Below, in pieces: positions 1 to 10,517 of a stretch of DNA of 64,000 bases. The notes under the pieces are model-generated. The model was not told the origin of the DNA, did no database searches, and saw only the letters and a list, made by a program, of their open reading frames with translations. The stretch lies in NCBI RefSeq assembly GCF_014230465.1, contig NZ_JAAXCY010000010.1:186001-250000 (forward strand), written 5' to 3'. The stretch's first letter is position 1; each line of letters opens with the position of its first letter. Made by a program: the position numbers and the translations under genes. The DNA comes from Pseudomonas cremoris (GTDB taxonomy: Bacteria; Pseudomonadota; Gammaproteobacteria; Pseudomonadales; Pseudomonadaceae).

Positions 1-900
1 GTCTTCCTGGATCAACATGCGCCACACCGTGGGCGGCGCGCACAGGCTGGTTACGCCGTAGCGTTCCAGTGTGTTGAGCAACGCCGGTGCGCTGAACCGC
101 GCGACGTTATGGATAAAGATGCACGCCCCGGCATTCCACGGCGCGAACAGGCAACTCCAGGCGTGTTTGGCCCAGCCAGGGGATGAGATATTCAGGTGCA
201 GGTCGCCCGGTTGCAGGCCGATCCAGTACATCGTCGACAAGTGGCCCACCGGGTAGCTCTGGTGACTGTGCAGCACCATCTTGGGTTTGGAGGTGGTGCC
301 GGAGGTGAAATACAGCAGCATCGGGTCGGTGGCTTGGGTCTGTCCTTCGGCTTCAAAGTGCTCGGGGTGTTCAAACGCGGCGTTGTGGGCGACCCAGTCG
401 GCGGGTGCTTCGCCGACACAGACGCGACTGCAACCGTCCGCCAGGCCGGCAAACTTGCCGACATGCGCCTCGCCGACCACCAGATGACGCACTTGCCCGC
501 GTTCGATACGGTCGCGCAGGTCATCGGCGTTGAGCAGGGCGGTAGCAGGGATAACCACGGCGCCCAGCTTGAACGCAGCGAGCATGGTGTCCCACAGCGC
601 CACGTCATTGCCCAGCATCAACAGCACCCGATCACCACGCCGCACGCCCAGCGAGCGCAAGTGATTGGCCACCTGATTGGAGCGCGTGGCCAGTTGCTGG
701 AAGCTGTAGCGTTGTTCGTTGCCGTCTTCTTCGACGATCCACAGCGCATTGGCCGAGTTGCCCTCGGCCATGACGTCGAAGTAGTCCAGCGCCCAGTTGA
801 ACGCGCCCAGTTGCGGCCAGCGAAAATCCCGTACGGCGGTGGCGTAGTCGGTGCGGTGGGCGAGCAGAAAATCCCGGGCGGCCAGGAAGGGGTGCGTCAT
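1..900 (-). CDS. Acyl-CoA synthetase (AMP-forming), N-terminal 300 codons, truncated by window edge
   Basis: The minus-strand frame opens at ATG 900-898 (MTHPFLAARDFLLAHR) and stays open to base 1, so the C-terminal part lies outside the window. The frame holds the adenylation-family P-loop YFTSGTTSKPK near residue 215, followed by HSHQSYPVGHLSTMYW and SSPGWAKHAWS, as in ANL-superfamily acyl-CoA/acetyl-CoA synthetases. Such enzymes form acyl-AMP and then acyl-CoA in the cytosol. The sequence fits the medium-chain acyl-CoA synthetase branch better than acetyl-CoA synthetase proper, but the substrate cannot be read from this fragment. The roughly 290-base gap to the next gene must contain its promoter; I see no clear operator. 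Confidence 0.85.
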   Translation of the reverse strand, partial: MTHPFLAARDFLLAHRTDYATAVRDFRWPQLGAFNWALDYFDVMAEGNSANALWIVEEDGNEQRYSFQQLATRSNQVANHLRSLGVRRGDRVLLMLGNDVALWDTMLAAFKLGAVVIPATALLNADDLRDRIERGQVRHLVVGEAHVGKFAGLADGCSRVCVGEAPADWVAHNAAFEHPEHFEAEGQTQATDPMLLYFTSGTTSKPKMVLHSHQSYPVGHLSTMYWIGLQPGDLHLNISSPGWAKHAWSCLFAPWNAGACIFIHNVARFSAPALLNTLERYGVTSLCAPPTVWRMLIQED

Positions 901-1064
901 GGTCGGTGTCCTTGATTATTGTTGTAGGGACTGACCCCCGGCTCAGCCGGGTGGCTGAACCGAGTATAGGCACGCATAAATCTAGAGATGAACGCCCAAA
1001 AACACCGATGGGTTGTGCAAAAAAGTCATGCTCAGTAGTTCCAGGAGACTGGTACGCCACCGGT

Positions 1065-1151
1065 TCAGTCGCAGAGGCGGTGCTCGATTGCCTCCAGCGT
1101 GCTGCCCCGGGTCTCCGGCATGCAGATCGCCCGAGAATCAGCGGCAGCACA
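1065..1151 (-). pseudogene. Remnant of the C-terminus of an MFS sugar transporter
   Basis: Read on the minus strand, the codons from 1151 down to a TGA at 1067-1065 encode ...AICMPETRGSTLEAIEHRLCD-stop. PETRGSTLEAIE is the signature that closes the last cytoplasmic segment of sugar-porter (MFS) proteins, usually PETKGxxLEEIE. No transmembrane coding sequence precedes it. Upstream lie only a hairpin and the stop codon of the isomerase gene. It therefore looks like the tail of a transporter deleted between the isomerase and this point. The frame is intact over 28 sense codons. A chance match is possible but unlikely given the ordered motif directly before a stop. Confidence 0.6.
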
Positions 1152-1177
1152 CCCTCAGCCACAGGGTTGGCTGAGGG
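1152..1177. terminator. Hairpin downstream of the isomerase gene
   Basis: The inverted repeat CCCTCAGCC / GGCTGAGGG has an 8-base loop and lies 13 bases past the isomerase stop. A short T-run (ATTTTC) follows on the plus strand only. On the minus strand there is no U-tract, so it may act as an RNA-end stabiliser, or as a deletion scar, rather than as a strong intrinsic terminator. Confidence 0.45.
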
Positions 1178-1190
1178 ATTTTCTGCGGCG

Positions 1191-2150
1191 CTAGATCGCC
1201 TGGGGTTTGAAGTCGCTGGCGGCGACGGGCATAACGCCTTTGAGCAGTGCGACGGATTTCTCCAGGCCTTCCAGGCTGTTAAGCAGTACGTCTTCGTGCT
1301 CGATGGACAGCCAGCCGTCGTAGCCGGCCATTTTCAGGCGGTAGCAGAACTGGCGCCACCACTCTTCACCATGGCCAAAACCGAGGGTGATGTAGGACCA
1401 ACTGCGCGCCGTAACATCCATCAGCGAGCCGTTTTCCAGTAACGAGTCCACCGCCTGTACCGGCGTGTTGAGCATCGTGTCCTTGGCGTGCACGTGGTAC
1501 AGCGCGTCGCCCAGGGCGTCGGCGGCGGCCAGCGGGTCGGCGCCCATCCAGAACAGGTGGGACGGGTCGAGGTTGGCGCCGATCACCGGGCCGATGGCGC
1601 CGCGCAGCTTGAGTAACGAACGCACGTTGTACACGCACTGGCTACCGTGCAACTCCAGGGCGATACGTTCTACACCGTTGGCCTTGGCCAGGTCGGCGAT
1701 TTCGCTCCAGAACGGCAACAGGCGTTGCTCCCACTGATAGCGCAGGATGGTCTGGGTTTCTGGCGGCCACGAGGCAACCACCCAGTTGGGCATGCGGTCG
1801 CCCGCCTGGCCTTCGGGCAAGCCGGACATGGTGCACACGGTCTTGACCCCCAATTCGCCGGCCAGGCGAATGGTGTCTTTAAGGCACTGCGCCTGTTCCG
1901 GCTGCGTCGGGTGCAGCGGGTTGCCGTTAGCGTTGAGGGCGATGATCTCCAGGTTGTGCTGTTCGAAGCTGTGGGTGAAATCCCGGCGTGCGGCGTTGCT
2001 CTCGAGCATCTGCTTGAGATTGAAGTGCGGCGCGGTGGACCAGCCGCCGGTGTTCACTTCCAGGCCCGACAGGCCCATACGTTCAGCGTGCTTGAGCACA
2101 TCGCCAAACGGCAGGTTGCCCAGGGTATCGGTGACAAATCCCAGCTTCAT
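1191..2150 (-). CDS. Sugar phosphate isomerase/epimerase (TIM-barrel, AP-endonuclease-2 fold)
   Basis: The product is 319 aa and begins MKLGFVTDTLGNLPF. It has the layout of the xylose-isomerase-like TIM-barrel family: an early FVTDTLG strand, SGLEVNTGGW, a metal-ligand region ALELHGSQCVYN near residue 165, GANLDPSHLFWMGADP near 195, YHVHAKDT near 220, and a late SIEHED. The conserved His, Asp and Glu residues suggest a divalent-metal enzyme acting on a sugar, inosose or keto-sugar. It is divergent from a LacI-type regulator, and a vestige of a sugar-porter gene lies just downstream, so it was probably part of a sugar or cyclitol catabolic operon that has shrunk. The exact substrate is unknown. 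Confidence 0.85.
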   Translation of the reverse strand: MKLGFVTDTLGNLPFGDVLKHAERMGLSGLEVNTGGWSTAPHFNLKQMLESNAARRDFTHSFEQHNLEIIALNANGNPLHPTQPEQAQCLKDTIRLAGELGVKTVCTMSGLPEGQAGDRMPNWVVASWPPETQTILRYQWEQRLLPFWSEIADLAKANGVERIALELHGSQCVYNVRSLLKLRGAIGPVIGANLDPSHLFWMGADPLAAADALGDALYHVHAKDTMLNTPVQAVDSLLENGSLMDVTARSWSYITLGFGHGEEWWRQFCYRLKMAGYDGWLSIEHEDVLLNSLEGLEKSVALLKGVMPVAASDFKPQAI

Positions 2151-2225
2151 AGCGAGGCTCCTTCGCGTGGCAGGTAGAGTGACGGCGTGTCCTGACGACT
2201 TGTTGTGGTTGTTATGGAGCGATTA

Positions 2226-2238
2226 TTGGCGGCGCCAA
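2226..2238. promoter_or_regulatory. Candidate LacI-family operator between isomerase and regulator
   Basis: The dyad TTGGC-GGC-GCCAA sits 76 bases upstream of the isomerase start and 133 bases upstream of the LacI-family gene. A GC-centred palindrome in a divergent LacI/catabolic-gene promoter is the usual place for such an operator. This is position and symmetry only. Confidence 0.4.
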
Positions 2239-2370
2239 ATCTTCGTTCAAGGACGAGCAAGGGCTAAATATGATGGGTATTCCATCAAATAATGCGCGGC
2301 GCAGGCGTCGATAAGTCAGGAATTACCCTTTATAAATGATGATATTCCTATCACTGGCAAGGCGCCCTTC

Positions 2371-3393
2371 ATGGCCACTAAAACCCCTGCGCAACTTTGG
2401 AAAGGTCCCACCGTCGAGCAGATCGCCAAGGTCGCCAGGGTGGGCGTTGCCACGGTGGACCGTGTGCTCAACAACCGCTCGAATGTGCGGGAAAACACCC
2501 GGCTCAAAGTGCTGGCGGCGCTGGACAAGCTCAAGCAGGACCTGGCCAATGGCACCCCCACCTTGCACATCAAGTTGTTCTGCGATTCGGGCGAGACCTT
2601 CAACGCCACGTTGGCTAGCGCAGAGGCGACGATCAACAGTTCCACACCCGGCGTGGTCGTACACGGTCACTATGTGCCCACCAATCAGGTCGACCCGGCG
2701 GCCTTTGCCGACCAGGTGCAGGCAGAGGGGGCCTCGGCAGATGGCGTGATCGTGGTGTCCCGTGAGCACCCGGCGATCAACCGGGCAATCCGCGCCTTGT
2801 GCCGCCAAGGCATCCCGGTGGTGTGCCTGACCACCGACCTGCCCAACTCGGGGCGCAGCGCCTATGTGGGCAACGACCAGTACGCTGCCGGCAGCGTCGC
2901 CGGGTTGCTGATCGGCAATGCGCTGGCGCGGGAGAAGGCCAAGATTTTGCTGGTTACCAGCATGGCGTTTCGCTGCCAGCAGGAGCGTGAGATGGGCTTT
3001 CGGCGGGTGCTGCGGGCGGAGTTTCCCCACCTGAAAATCGATGAGCGGATGATGTCCGACGACCGTCCACAAACCACTGCCGAACAGCTGATGCGCTACT
3101 TCTCCAAGCACGATTACCCGGCTGCCATCTACAACGTGGCTGGCGCCAACCGGGGTGTGGCCCAGGCAATCAGTACCATCGCCCCCGAGCATCGCCCGGT
3201 ATTTGTTGGTCATGAATTGACTGTACACACTCGCGGCATGCTGGAGTCCGGGGTAATGGACTACGTGGTGTCGCATGATGTTATCGGCGAGATGGCGGCG
3301 GCCGTGCGCTGGATTCGCGGGGCACGCGAAGGCGCCAGGGCGGCGCCACCGTTTACACGGGTGCTGGTGCATACGCGGTACAACTGTGATTGA
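2371..3393 (+). CDS. LacI-family transcriptional regulator
   Basis: The product is 340 aa. The N-terminal helix-turn-helix is VEQIAKVARVGVATVDRVLNN (residues about 14-35), followed by the hinge helix RENTRLKVLAALDKL. The rest is a periplasmic-binding-protein-like sensor domain, with VCLTTDLPNSGRSAYVGNDQYAAG near residue 150 and a C-terminal RVLVHTRYN. It divides the control region with the divergent sugar isomerase gene, so it most likely represses that gene until a sugar-like effector binds. The ATG at 2371 follows a purine-poor leader; an earlier ATG at 2336 is in another frame. Confidence 0.85.
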   Translation: MATKTPAQLWKGPTVEQIAKVARVGVATVDRVLNNRSNVRENTRLKVLAALDKLKQDLANGTPTLHIKLFCDSGETFNATLASAEATINSSTPGVVVHGHYVPTNQVDPAAFADQVQAEGASADGVIVVSREHPAINRAIRALCRQGIPVVCLTTDLPNSGRSAYVGNDQYAAGSVAGLLIGNALAREKAKILLVTSMAFRCQQEREMGFRRVLRAEFPHLKIDERMMSDDRPQTTAEQLMRYFSKHDYPAAIYNVAGANRGVAQAISTIAPEHRPVFVGHELTVHTRGMLESGVMDYVVSHDVIGEMAAAVRWIRGAREGARAAPPFTRVLVHTRYNCD

Positions 3394-3400
3394 CGGGTAA

Positions 3401-3420
3401 GACGTAAAAGTCCAGTATGG
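3401..3420. promoter_or_regulatory. Motif shared with dauB and LysR promoters (copy 1)
   Basis: The reverse complement reads CCATACTGGACTTTTACGTC. It resembles the elements at 7183-7200 and 8176-8193 (core TGGACttttAgTTC). It lies about 85 bases upstream of the binding-protein start, so a common regulator, DauR or the LysR protein, may act at all three promoters. Confidence 0.35.
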
Positions 3421-3504
3421 AATTATAAGTACAAAAATCGCTGCGCCCGTTTCACCTTTTTCTTCACTCTTGCCAAATCAACAACAACTTGCGAGATCAC
3501 CCCC

Positions 3505-4281
3505 ATGAAGAAACTCCCCCTCATCACCGCCCTGGCCCTTGGCCTGATTGCGGCTGGCCCGCTGCTGGCGGCCGAGAAAACCCTGCGTATCGGCATCGAA
3601 GCGGCTTACCCGCCGTTCGCGTCCAAGACTGAAGACGGCAAGATTGTCGGCTTCGACTACGACATCGGCAATGCGTTGTGCGCCCAGATGAAGGTCAAGT
3701 GTGTGTGGGTCGAAGGTGAGTTCGACGGTCTGATTCCTTCCCTCAAGGTGAAGAAAATCGACATGGCGCTGTCGTCCATGACCATCAACGAAGACCGCAA
3801 AAAGTCGGTGGACTTCACTCACAAGTACTATTTCACCTCGTCACGCCTGGTGATGAAAGAAGGCGCGGTGGTGGATGACGGGTACGCCAGCCTCAAGGGC
3901 AAGACCGTCGGCGTGCAGCGCGCCACCACCACGGACCGTTATGCCACCGAGGTGTTTGAGCCCAAGGGCATCACCGTCAAGCGCTACAGCAACAACGAAG
4001 AAATCTACATGGACCTGGCGGCGGGGCGCTTGGATGCGATCTTTGCCGACACCATTCCTTTGAACGACTTTTTGCAGATGCCACGGGGCAAGGGCTATGC
4101 GTTCGTCGGGCCGGAGCTCAAGGACCCGAAATACGTGGGCGAGGGTGCGGGGATTGCGGTGCGCAAGGGCAATGAGGCGTTGGTCAGCGAACTGAACACG
4201 GCGATTGACGGGATTCGCGCGAACGGTGAGTACCAGAAGATTTCGCAGCAGTACTTCAAGTCCGATATCTACGGCGATTGA
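3505..4281 (+). CDS. ABC transporter periplasmic binding protein for cationic amino acids (ArgT/HisJ/AotJ family)
   Basis: The product is 258 aa with a Sec signal peptide [23 protein letters not shown], cleaved near residue 22. The mature part starts [18 protein letters not shown] and contains [36 protein letters not shown], the ligand segment RATTTDRYA, and a terminal [10 protein letters not shown]. This is the standard type-3 amino-acid binding protein of the lysine/arginine/ornithine and histidine group. No permease or ATPase adjoins it, so it probably borrows those of another arginine transporter. A binding-protein gene beside dauBAR is also the arrangement in P. aeruginosa (gene order recalled, not checked), which favours arginine, possibly D-arginine, as ligand. 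Confidence 0.85.
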
Positions 4282-4314
4282 GGGGGCTCACTGATATCAA
4301 GTCAGCCTCGGTCA

Positions 4315-4420
4315 ATGTGGGAGCGGCGGTGCGACGATTCGACTTGCTCGCGAAAGCGGTGGTTCAGTCACAACAACATTGATTGACACTCCGCATTCGC
4401 GAGCAAGCCCGCTCCCACAT
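4315..4420. repeat. REP palindrome pair
   Basis: Two inverted REP units (atgtgggagcgg... and ...cgcgagcaagcccgctcccacat) lie between the convergent binding-protein and dauR genes. The left unit is unusual: about 16 extra bases (cggtgcgacgattcga) split its core. Confidence 0.85.
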
Positions 4421-4451
4421 TTGGACCGCGTGCATCAATTAAATGTCGGCG

Positions 4452-5077
4452 TTAACCTTTCAATTCCTTGAGGTGCTTGTACACCGTCGCCCGGCCCATC
4501 CCCAGCACATTCGCCACATAGTTCGATGCGCTCTTGCCCTTGAACGCGCCCTCGGCATGCAGTGCCAGCACCAACTCGCGTTTATGGTCACGGGTCAGCA
4601 GATTCAGGCTCAACTGTCGCTCGCGCATCCACGCATGCAAAAACGTGTTGATACGTTCCTGCCAATCGTCGCGAAACAGCGAGTCCGGCTGTGGGATCAG
4701 TTTGCTCGGCGACAGGAACAAATCCAGCGCCGCCTTGGCGTTTTCGAACAGCGAAATATTCAGGTTGATGCACAACACCGCCAGCCGCTGGCCGGTGTGA
4801 TCGTGCAGCACGGTGCTGAGGCTGCGGATTTTCTGGCCGTCCCAGTTGAGCTTTTCGTACGGGCCGATATTCACTTCGCTGACGTCGTCAGTGAGCATGT
4901 CCTCCAGCGCCGAGTCGTCGCCAATCGCTCGTTTTGACAGGTTGTTGGCGATGTAGTCGACCTTTTGCGAGCGCAAGTCGTGCAGCACCGCTTCGGCATG
5001 GGGAAAGAACAGCGTGGCGATGGCGTCGGCCATCGCACGGAAGTTCTGCATGACCTTGTCTTGTTCAGCGGTATTCA

Positions 5078-5078
<1 letters not shown>
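4452..5078 (-). CDS. dauR: DauR, YheO-type transcriptional regulator of D-arginine use
   Basis: The product is 208 aa. The N-terminal half is a PAS-like YheO domain (FFPHAEAVLHDLRSQKVDYIANN, then LCINLNISLFENAKAALDLFL). The C-terminus is a helix-turn-helix, ASNYVANVLGMGRATVYKHLKELK. It is last in a three-gene operon after dauB and dauA. In the dauBAR operon of P. aeruginosa, DauR is the repressor that responds to arginine. The ATG at 5078 shares its A with the dauA stop (TGATG), which implies translational coupling; a TTG one codon upstream is the other possible start. Confidence 0.85.
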
Positions 5079-7152
<2,074 letters not shown>

Positions 7153-7182
7153 AGGAGTCTCCGTGACTAAACTATTTTGTCT

Positions 7183-7200
7183 ATTATGGACTTTTAGTTC
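7183..7200. promoter_or_regulatory. Motif shared by binding-protein, dauB and LysR promoters (copy 2)
   Basis: ATTATGGACTTTTAGTTC lies 31 bases upstream of the dauB start. It resembles the elements at 8176-8193 and, inverted, 3401-3420. It could be an operator for DauR or for the adjacent LysR protein. Confidence 0.4.
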
Positions 7201-7220
7201 TGTCGAGCAAGAGGGAAACC

Positions 7221-8159
7221 TCAACCTTTGAAGCGAAACCCCCCCGACAGTTTTTCCTTCAAAAAGCTGACCAGCGCGCTCACCGACTTCGGCACGTGGG
7301 GCGAGTACGGGCGAATCAGGTAAATCTCATCGGCAAACGCTCCCTTGAGCGTCCAGTCCTTGAGCACCTGCACCAACTTGCCGCTGGCCAACGCGGCATG
7401 GGCGCTGAAATCCGGGAGCAGGGCGATGCCCAAGTGGTTGAGCGCCGAGTCGCGCAGGGCTTCGCTGTTATTAGTGGCGAAGCTGCCGGAGATAGGCACG
7501 GTGAGGCGCTCGACGTTTTTGGTGCCGCGTTCGAAGGTCCAGGCAGGTTGGTCGGTGCCGCGTGGATAGAACAGGCAGTTGTGGGCTGACAGTTGCGTCG
7601 GTTCGCGGGGCTCACCGTGGCGTTGCAGGTAGTCCTGGGTCGCGACCAGCACCGAGCCGGTGTCGCACAGCTTCCAGGCGACATGGGTTTCCGGTACCTG
7701 AAAGCCATGACGCACCGCCAGGTCGTAGCCTTCGGCGGCCAGCGAGCTCAAGGCGTCCGAAACGTCCAGCTGAATGCGTACTTGCGGGTAGCGCTGCAAA
7801 AACTCCGACAAATGCGGCACCAACTGCTGACGGGCGAACGCCACCGGCGCGGTCAGCCGCACCAACCCACGAATCTCCCCCACAGAATCGCGCACTGACG
7901 AGAAGCTGCGCGCGATCTGTTCGTAGGCGCTGCGCACTTCGCGGGTGAGCGACAGTCCGGCATCCGTCAGCCTGACGCTGCGCGTGGTGCGCGTCACCAA
8001 CTGCGTGCCGGTGGCCTTTTCCAGGTCGGAAATACGCTGGCTTACAGCCGATTTACTCACCCCCAGGCGCGCCGCCGCAGCGGTATAGGTGCCTTGTTCT
8101 TCAAGCACTGACAGCCAATGGATATGGGTCCAAAGCCCCTCGATCTCAGCCTTTTCCAT
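7221..8159 (-). CDS. LysR-family transcriptional regulator
   Basis: The product is 312 aa. The winged helix-turn-helix lies at about residues 10-70 (VLEEQGTYTAAAARLGVSKSAVSQRISDLEKATG), followed by RTTRSVRLTDAG and a substrate-binding domain from about residue 90. It lies 68 bases upstream of dauB on the same strand and is divergent from mmsA. Start MEKAE at 8159 is chosen because the longer frame to 8270 would overlap the mmsA leader and start. LysR proteins usually act on a divergent neighbour, here mmsA, but the motif shared with dauB makes dauBAR a second candidate target. Confidence 0.85.
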   Translation of the reverse strand: MEKAEIEGLWTHIHWLSVLEEQGTYTAAAARLGVSKSAVSQRISDLEKATGTQLVTRTTRSVRLTDAGLSLTREVRSAYEQIARSFSSVRDSVGEIRGLVRLTAPVAFARQQLVPHLSEFLQRYPQVRIQLDVSDALSSLAAEGYDLAVRHGFQVPETHVAWKLCDTGSVLVATQDYLQRHGEPREPTQLSAHNCLFYPRGTDQPAWTFERGTKNVERLTVPISGSFATNNSEALRDSALNHLGIALLPDFSAHAALASGKLVQVLKDWTLKGAFADEIYLIRPYSPHVPKSVSALVSFLKEKLSGGFRFKG

Positions 8160-8175
8160 GGTTTGATTGTTCGTA

Positions 8176-8193
8176 TATATGGACAATAAGTTC
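8176..8193. promoter_or_regulatory. Motif shared by binding-protein, dauB and LysR promoters (copy 3)
   Basis: TATATGGACAATAAGTTC lies 16 bases upstream of the LysR start, within the divergent LysR/mmsA control region. Compare the elements at 7183-7200 and 3401-3420. Confidence 0.35.
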
Positions 8194-8268
8194 TGGATTC
8201 TGCTCTGGTTTGGAACAAAGCGAAAGCCTATCGTGTGTCCATCGCTTATCCACCTGGGATCGACTGCC

Positions 8269-9768
8269 ATGACAACTACAATCGAGCACTACATCAACGA
8301 CCAGCGCGTGTCCCGCGATGATCGCTATCAGGACGTCTTCAACCCGGCCACCGGCGAAAAAACCGGCCGCGTGGCCCTGGCCAGCCGCCAGACCGTTGGC
8401 GAAGCCGTCGCCGCCGCTCAGGCCGCCTTCGACGACTGGGCCGACACTCCGCCCATCCGCCGCGCCCGCGTGCTGTTCCAATACCTGCACCTGCTGCGTG
8501 AACGCAAGGACGACCTGGCCCGCATCATCGTGGCCGAACACGGCAAGGTCTTCACCGACGCCCAGGGCGAAGTGGACCGTGGTATCGACATTCTGGAGTT
8601 CGCCTGCGGCATTCCGAACCTGCTCAAAGGTGAACACTCGGACCAGGTTTCCCGAGGCATGGACAACTGGACGATGCGCCAGCCGCTGGGCGTTGTCGCG
8701 GGCGTGACGCCGTTCAACTTCCCGGTGATGGTACCGATGTGGATGTACCCGATCGCCATCGCGGCGGGCAACACCTTCATCCTCAAGCCAAGCCCGACTG
8801 ACCCGAGTGCCTCGCTGTTCATGGCCGAACTGCTGCGTGAAGCGGGCCTGCCCAAAGGCGTGTTCAACGTGGTGCAGGGTGACAAGGAATCGGTGGACGC
8901 GTTGATCGAACACCCGGACGTCAAGGCCCTGAGCTTCGTTGGCTCGACGCCAATCGCCCAGTACATCTACGAAACCGGCGCCCGTAACGGCAAACGCGTA
9001 CAAGGCCTGGGCGGCGCGAAAAACCACATGGTGGTGATGCCCGATGCCGACATCGAAAAAACCGTCGACGCCCTGATGGGCGCCGCCTACGGCAGTGCCG
9101 GCGAACGCTGCATGGCCATCTCCGTCGCGGTGCTGGTAGGCGATGTGGGTGACAAAGTCGTTGCAGCCCTGACCGAGCGCGCCAAGCAACTGCGCATCAC
9201 CGATGGCCGCGATCTGAAAGCCGAAATGGGCCCGATTGTGTCCCGTGCAGCCCTTGAACGTATCAGCGGCTACATCGAACAAGGTGTGCAAGCGGGCGCC
9301 CAACTGCTGCTGGACGGGCGTGACTACGTGCCGACTGAAGCAGGCCTGGAAAACGGCTTCTGGCTCGGCGCGACGCTGTTCGACCACGTGACCCGCGAGA
9401 TGAGCATCTACCGCGAAGAAATCTTCGGCCCGGTGCTGGCGTGTGTGCGCGTGAATGACTTTGGCGAAGCGATCAAACTGGTCAACGACCATGAGTTCGG
9501 CAACGGCGTGAGCTGCTTCACCCGCGACGGCAACATCGCCCGCGAATTTGCACGGCGCATTCAGGTGGGCATGGTCGGCATCAACGTACCGATCCCGGTG
9601 CCGATGGCCTGGCATGGTTTTGGTGGGTGGAAGAAGAGCCTGTTTGGCGACATGCACGCCTACGGCACTGAGGGGGTGCGGTTCTACACCAAGCAGAAGT
9701 CGATCATGCAGCGGTGGTCGGAGAGTATTGAGCAGGGCGCGGAATTCGCGATGCCGGTCTCCAAATAA
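8269..9768 (+). CDS. mmsA: CoA-acylating methylmalonate-semialdehyde dehydrogenase
   Basis: The product is 499 aa. It belongs to the aldehyde dehydrogenase superfamily, MmsA/IolA branch: [24 protein letters not shown] near residue 150, [14 protein letters not shown] near 250, and the catalytic Cys in [11 protein letters not shown] near residue 284. The C-terminal [25 protein letters not shown] is typical of this branch. It converts methylmalonate semialdehyde or malonate semialdehyde, NAD+ and CoA to propionyl- or acetyl-CoA, in valine, beta-alanine or inositol breakdown. No valine or inositol genes adjoin it here. The ATG at 8269 is chosen over upstream in-frame starts that would overlap the LysR promoter. 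Confidence 0.9.
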   Translation: MTTTIEHYINDQRVSRDDRYQDVFNPATGEKTGRVALASRQTVGEAVAAAQAAFDDWADTPPIRRARVLFQYLHLLRERKDDLARIIVAEHGKVFTDAQGEVDRGIDILEFACGIPNLLKGEHSDQVSRGMDNWTMRQPLGVVAGVTPFNFPVMVPMWMYPIAIAAGNTFILKPSPTDPSASLFMAELLREAGLPKGVFNVVQGDKESVDALIEHPDVKALSFVGSTPIAQYIYETGARNGKRVQGLGGAKNHMVVMPDADIEKTVDALMGAAYGSAGERCMAISVAVLVGDVGDKVVAALTERAKQLRITDGRDLKAEMGPIVSRAALERISGYIEQGVQAGAQLLLDGRDYVPTEAGLENGFWLGATLFDHVTREMSIYREEIFGPVLACVRVNDFGEAIKLVNDHEFGNGVSCFTRDGNIAREFARRIQVGMVGINVPIPVPMAWHGFGGWKKSLFGDMHAYGTEGVRFYTKQKSIMQRWSESIEQGAEFAMPVSK

Positions 9769-9791
9769 CCAAAGCCTGTACGCGGTTCAAA

Positions 9792-9888
9792 ATGTGGGAG
9801 CGGGCTTGCTCGCGAAAGCGGTGGTTCAGTTGAAGTATCTGTGACTGACACCCCGCATTCGCGAGCAAGCCCGCTCCCACATTTTTTA
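9792..9888. repeat. REP pair with T-run, probable mmsA terminator
   Basis: Inverted REP units (atgtgggagcgggcttgctcgcgaa ... attcgcgagcaagcccgctcccacat) end in TTTTTT on the plus strand, 24 bases after the mmsA stop. The hairpin plus T-run could end mmsA transcription. Confidence 0.8.
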
Positions 9889-10011
9889 ACCCCTCTCCAG
9901 CAAATGCCCCAGCGCCCGGAGCGGGGCGCTTGCTCTACGGGGAGGAACTTGGCACGCTCACCCAGCGAGCGAACGCAGTCAAGTCAATTGCCTCGCCCAT
10001 TGGAGAACGCT

Positions 10012-10344
10012 TTGAAAGCCATTATGGGTATCGCCTTATTGGGCACGTTGCTGGCCGGTTGTGCGCCGTCTTACTCGGTATGGACAGGTGGTATGAACGC
10101 ATTTGTCGGCACGCGCTTCGATGTCCATCTCTATGACGATTGCAGCCGCGGCTGTGGCGATTCCTATTGGTCGCCGGTCAACAAGAACAAGGTCTATGAC
10201 CAGGTTGTGAAGGAGGGCGACAGCCAGCGCTACTTCGTGACCTGGATCCGCGACTGTCGATACTCCGTGCTCGTCTCGGGTGAAGGCATCATCCAGTCGT
10301 GGCGCTATGAGACTGAAGACCGTAGCAGCTGTTACGTTTTTTAG
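10012..10344 (+). CDS. Small lipoprotein of unknown function
   Basis: The product is 110 aa with a TTG start at 10012, six bases after GGAG. The signal peptide MKAIMGIALLGTLLAGC has a clear lipobox (LLAG-C17). The mature part is about 94 aa and rich in aromatic residues and cysteine: DDCSRGCGDSYWSP, RDCRYSVLV, and ...RSSCYVF at the end. Five cysteines besides the lipidated one could form disulfides in the periplasm or outer membrane. No family is recognised. An ATG four codons downstream (10024) is the alternative start but leaves only about 12 residues before the lipobox Cys. It stands alone between two REP elements. Confidence 0.65.
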   Translation: MKAIMGIALLGTLLAGCAPSYSVWTGGMNAFVGTRFDVHLYDDCSRGCGDSYWSPVNKNKVYDQVVKEGDSQRYFVTWIRDCRYSVLVSGEGIIQSWRYETEDRSSCYVF

Positions 10345-10398
10345 TCGGTCTTTGTACGAACTTACATCCACTCAATAACCAAACCTATACGCGGTCAA

Positions 10399-10490
10399 AT
10401 GTGGGAGCGGGCTTGCTCGCGAATGCGGAGTGTCAGTCGCCAGATGAGGTGACTGATCCAACGCTTTCGCGAGCAAGCCCGCTCCCACAT
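10399..10490. repeat. REP palindrome pair
   Basis: The inverted units atgtgggagcgggcttgctc and gcgagcaagcccgctcccacat lie between the converging lipoprotein and xylH genes. Confidence 0.85.
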
Positions 10491-10517
10491 TGGATCACCG
10501 GTGTTCTTGCGGTTGAT

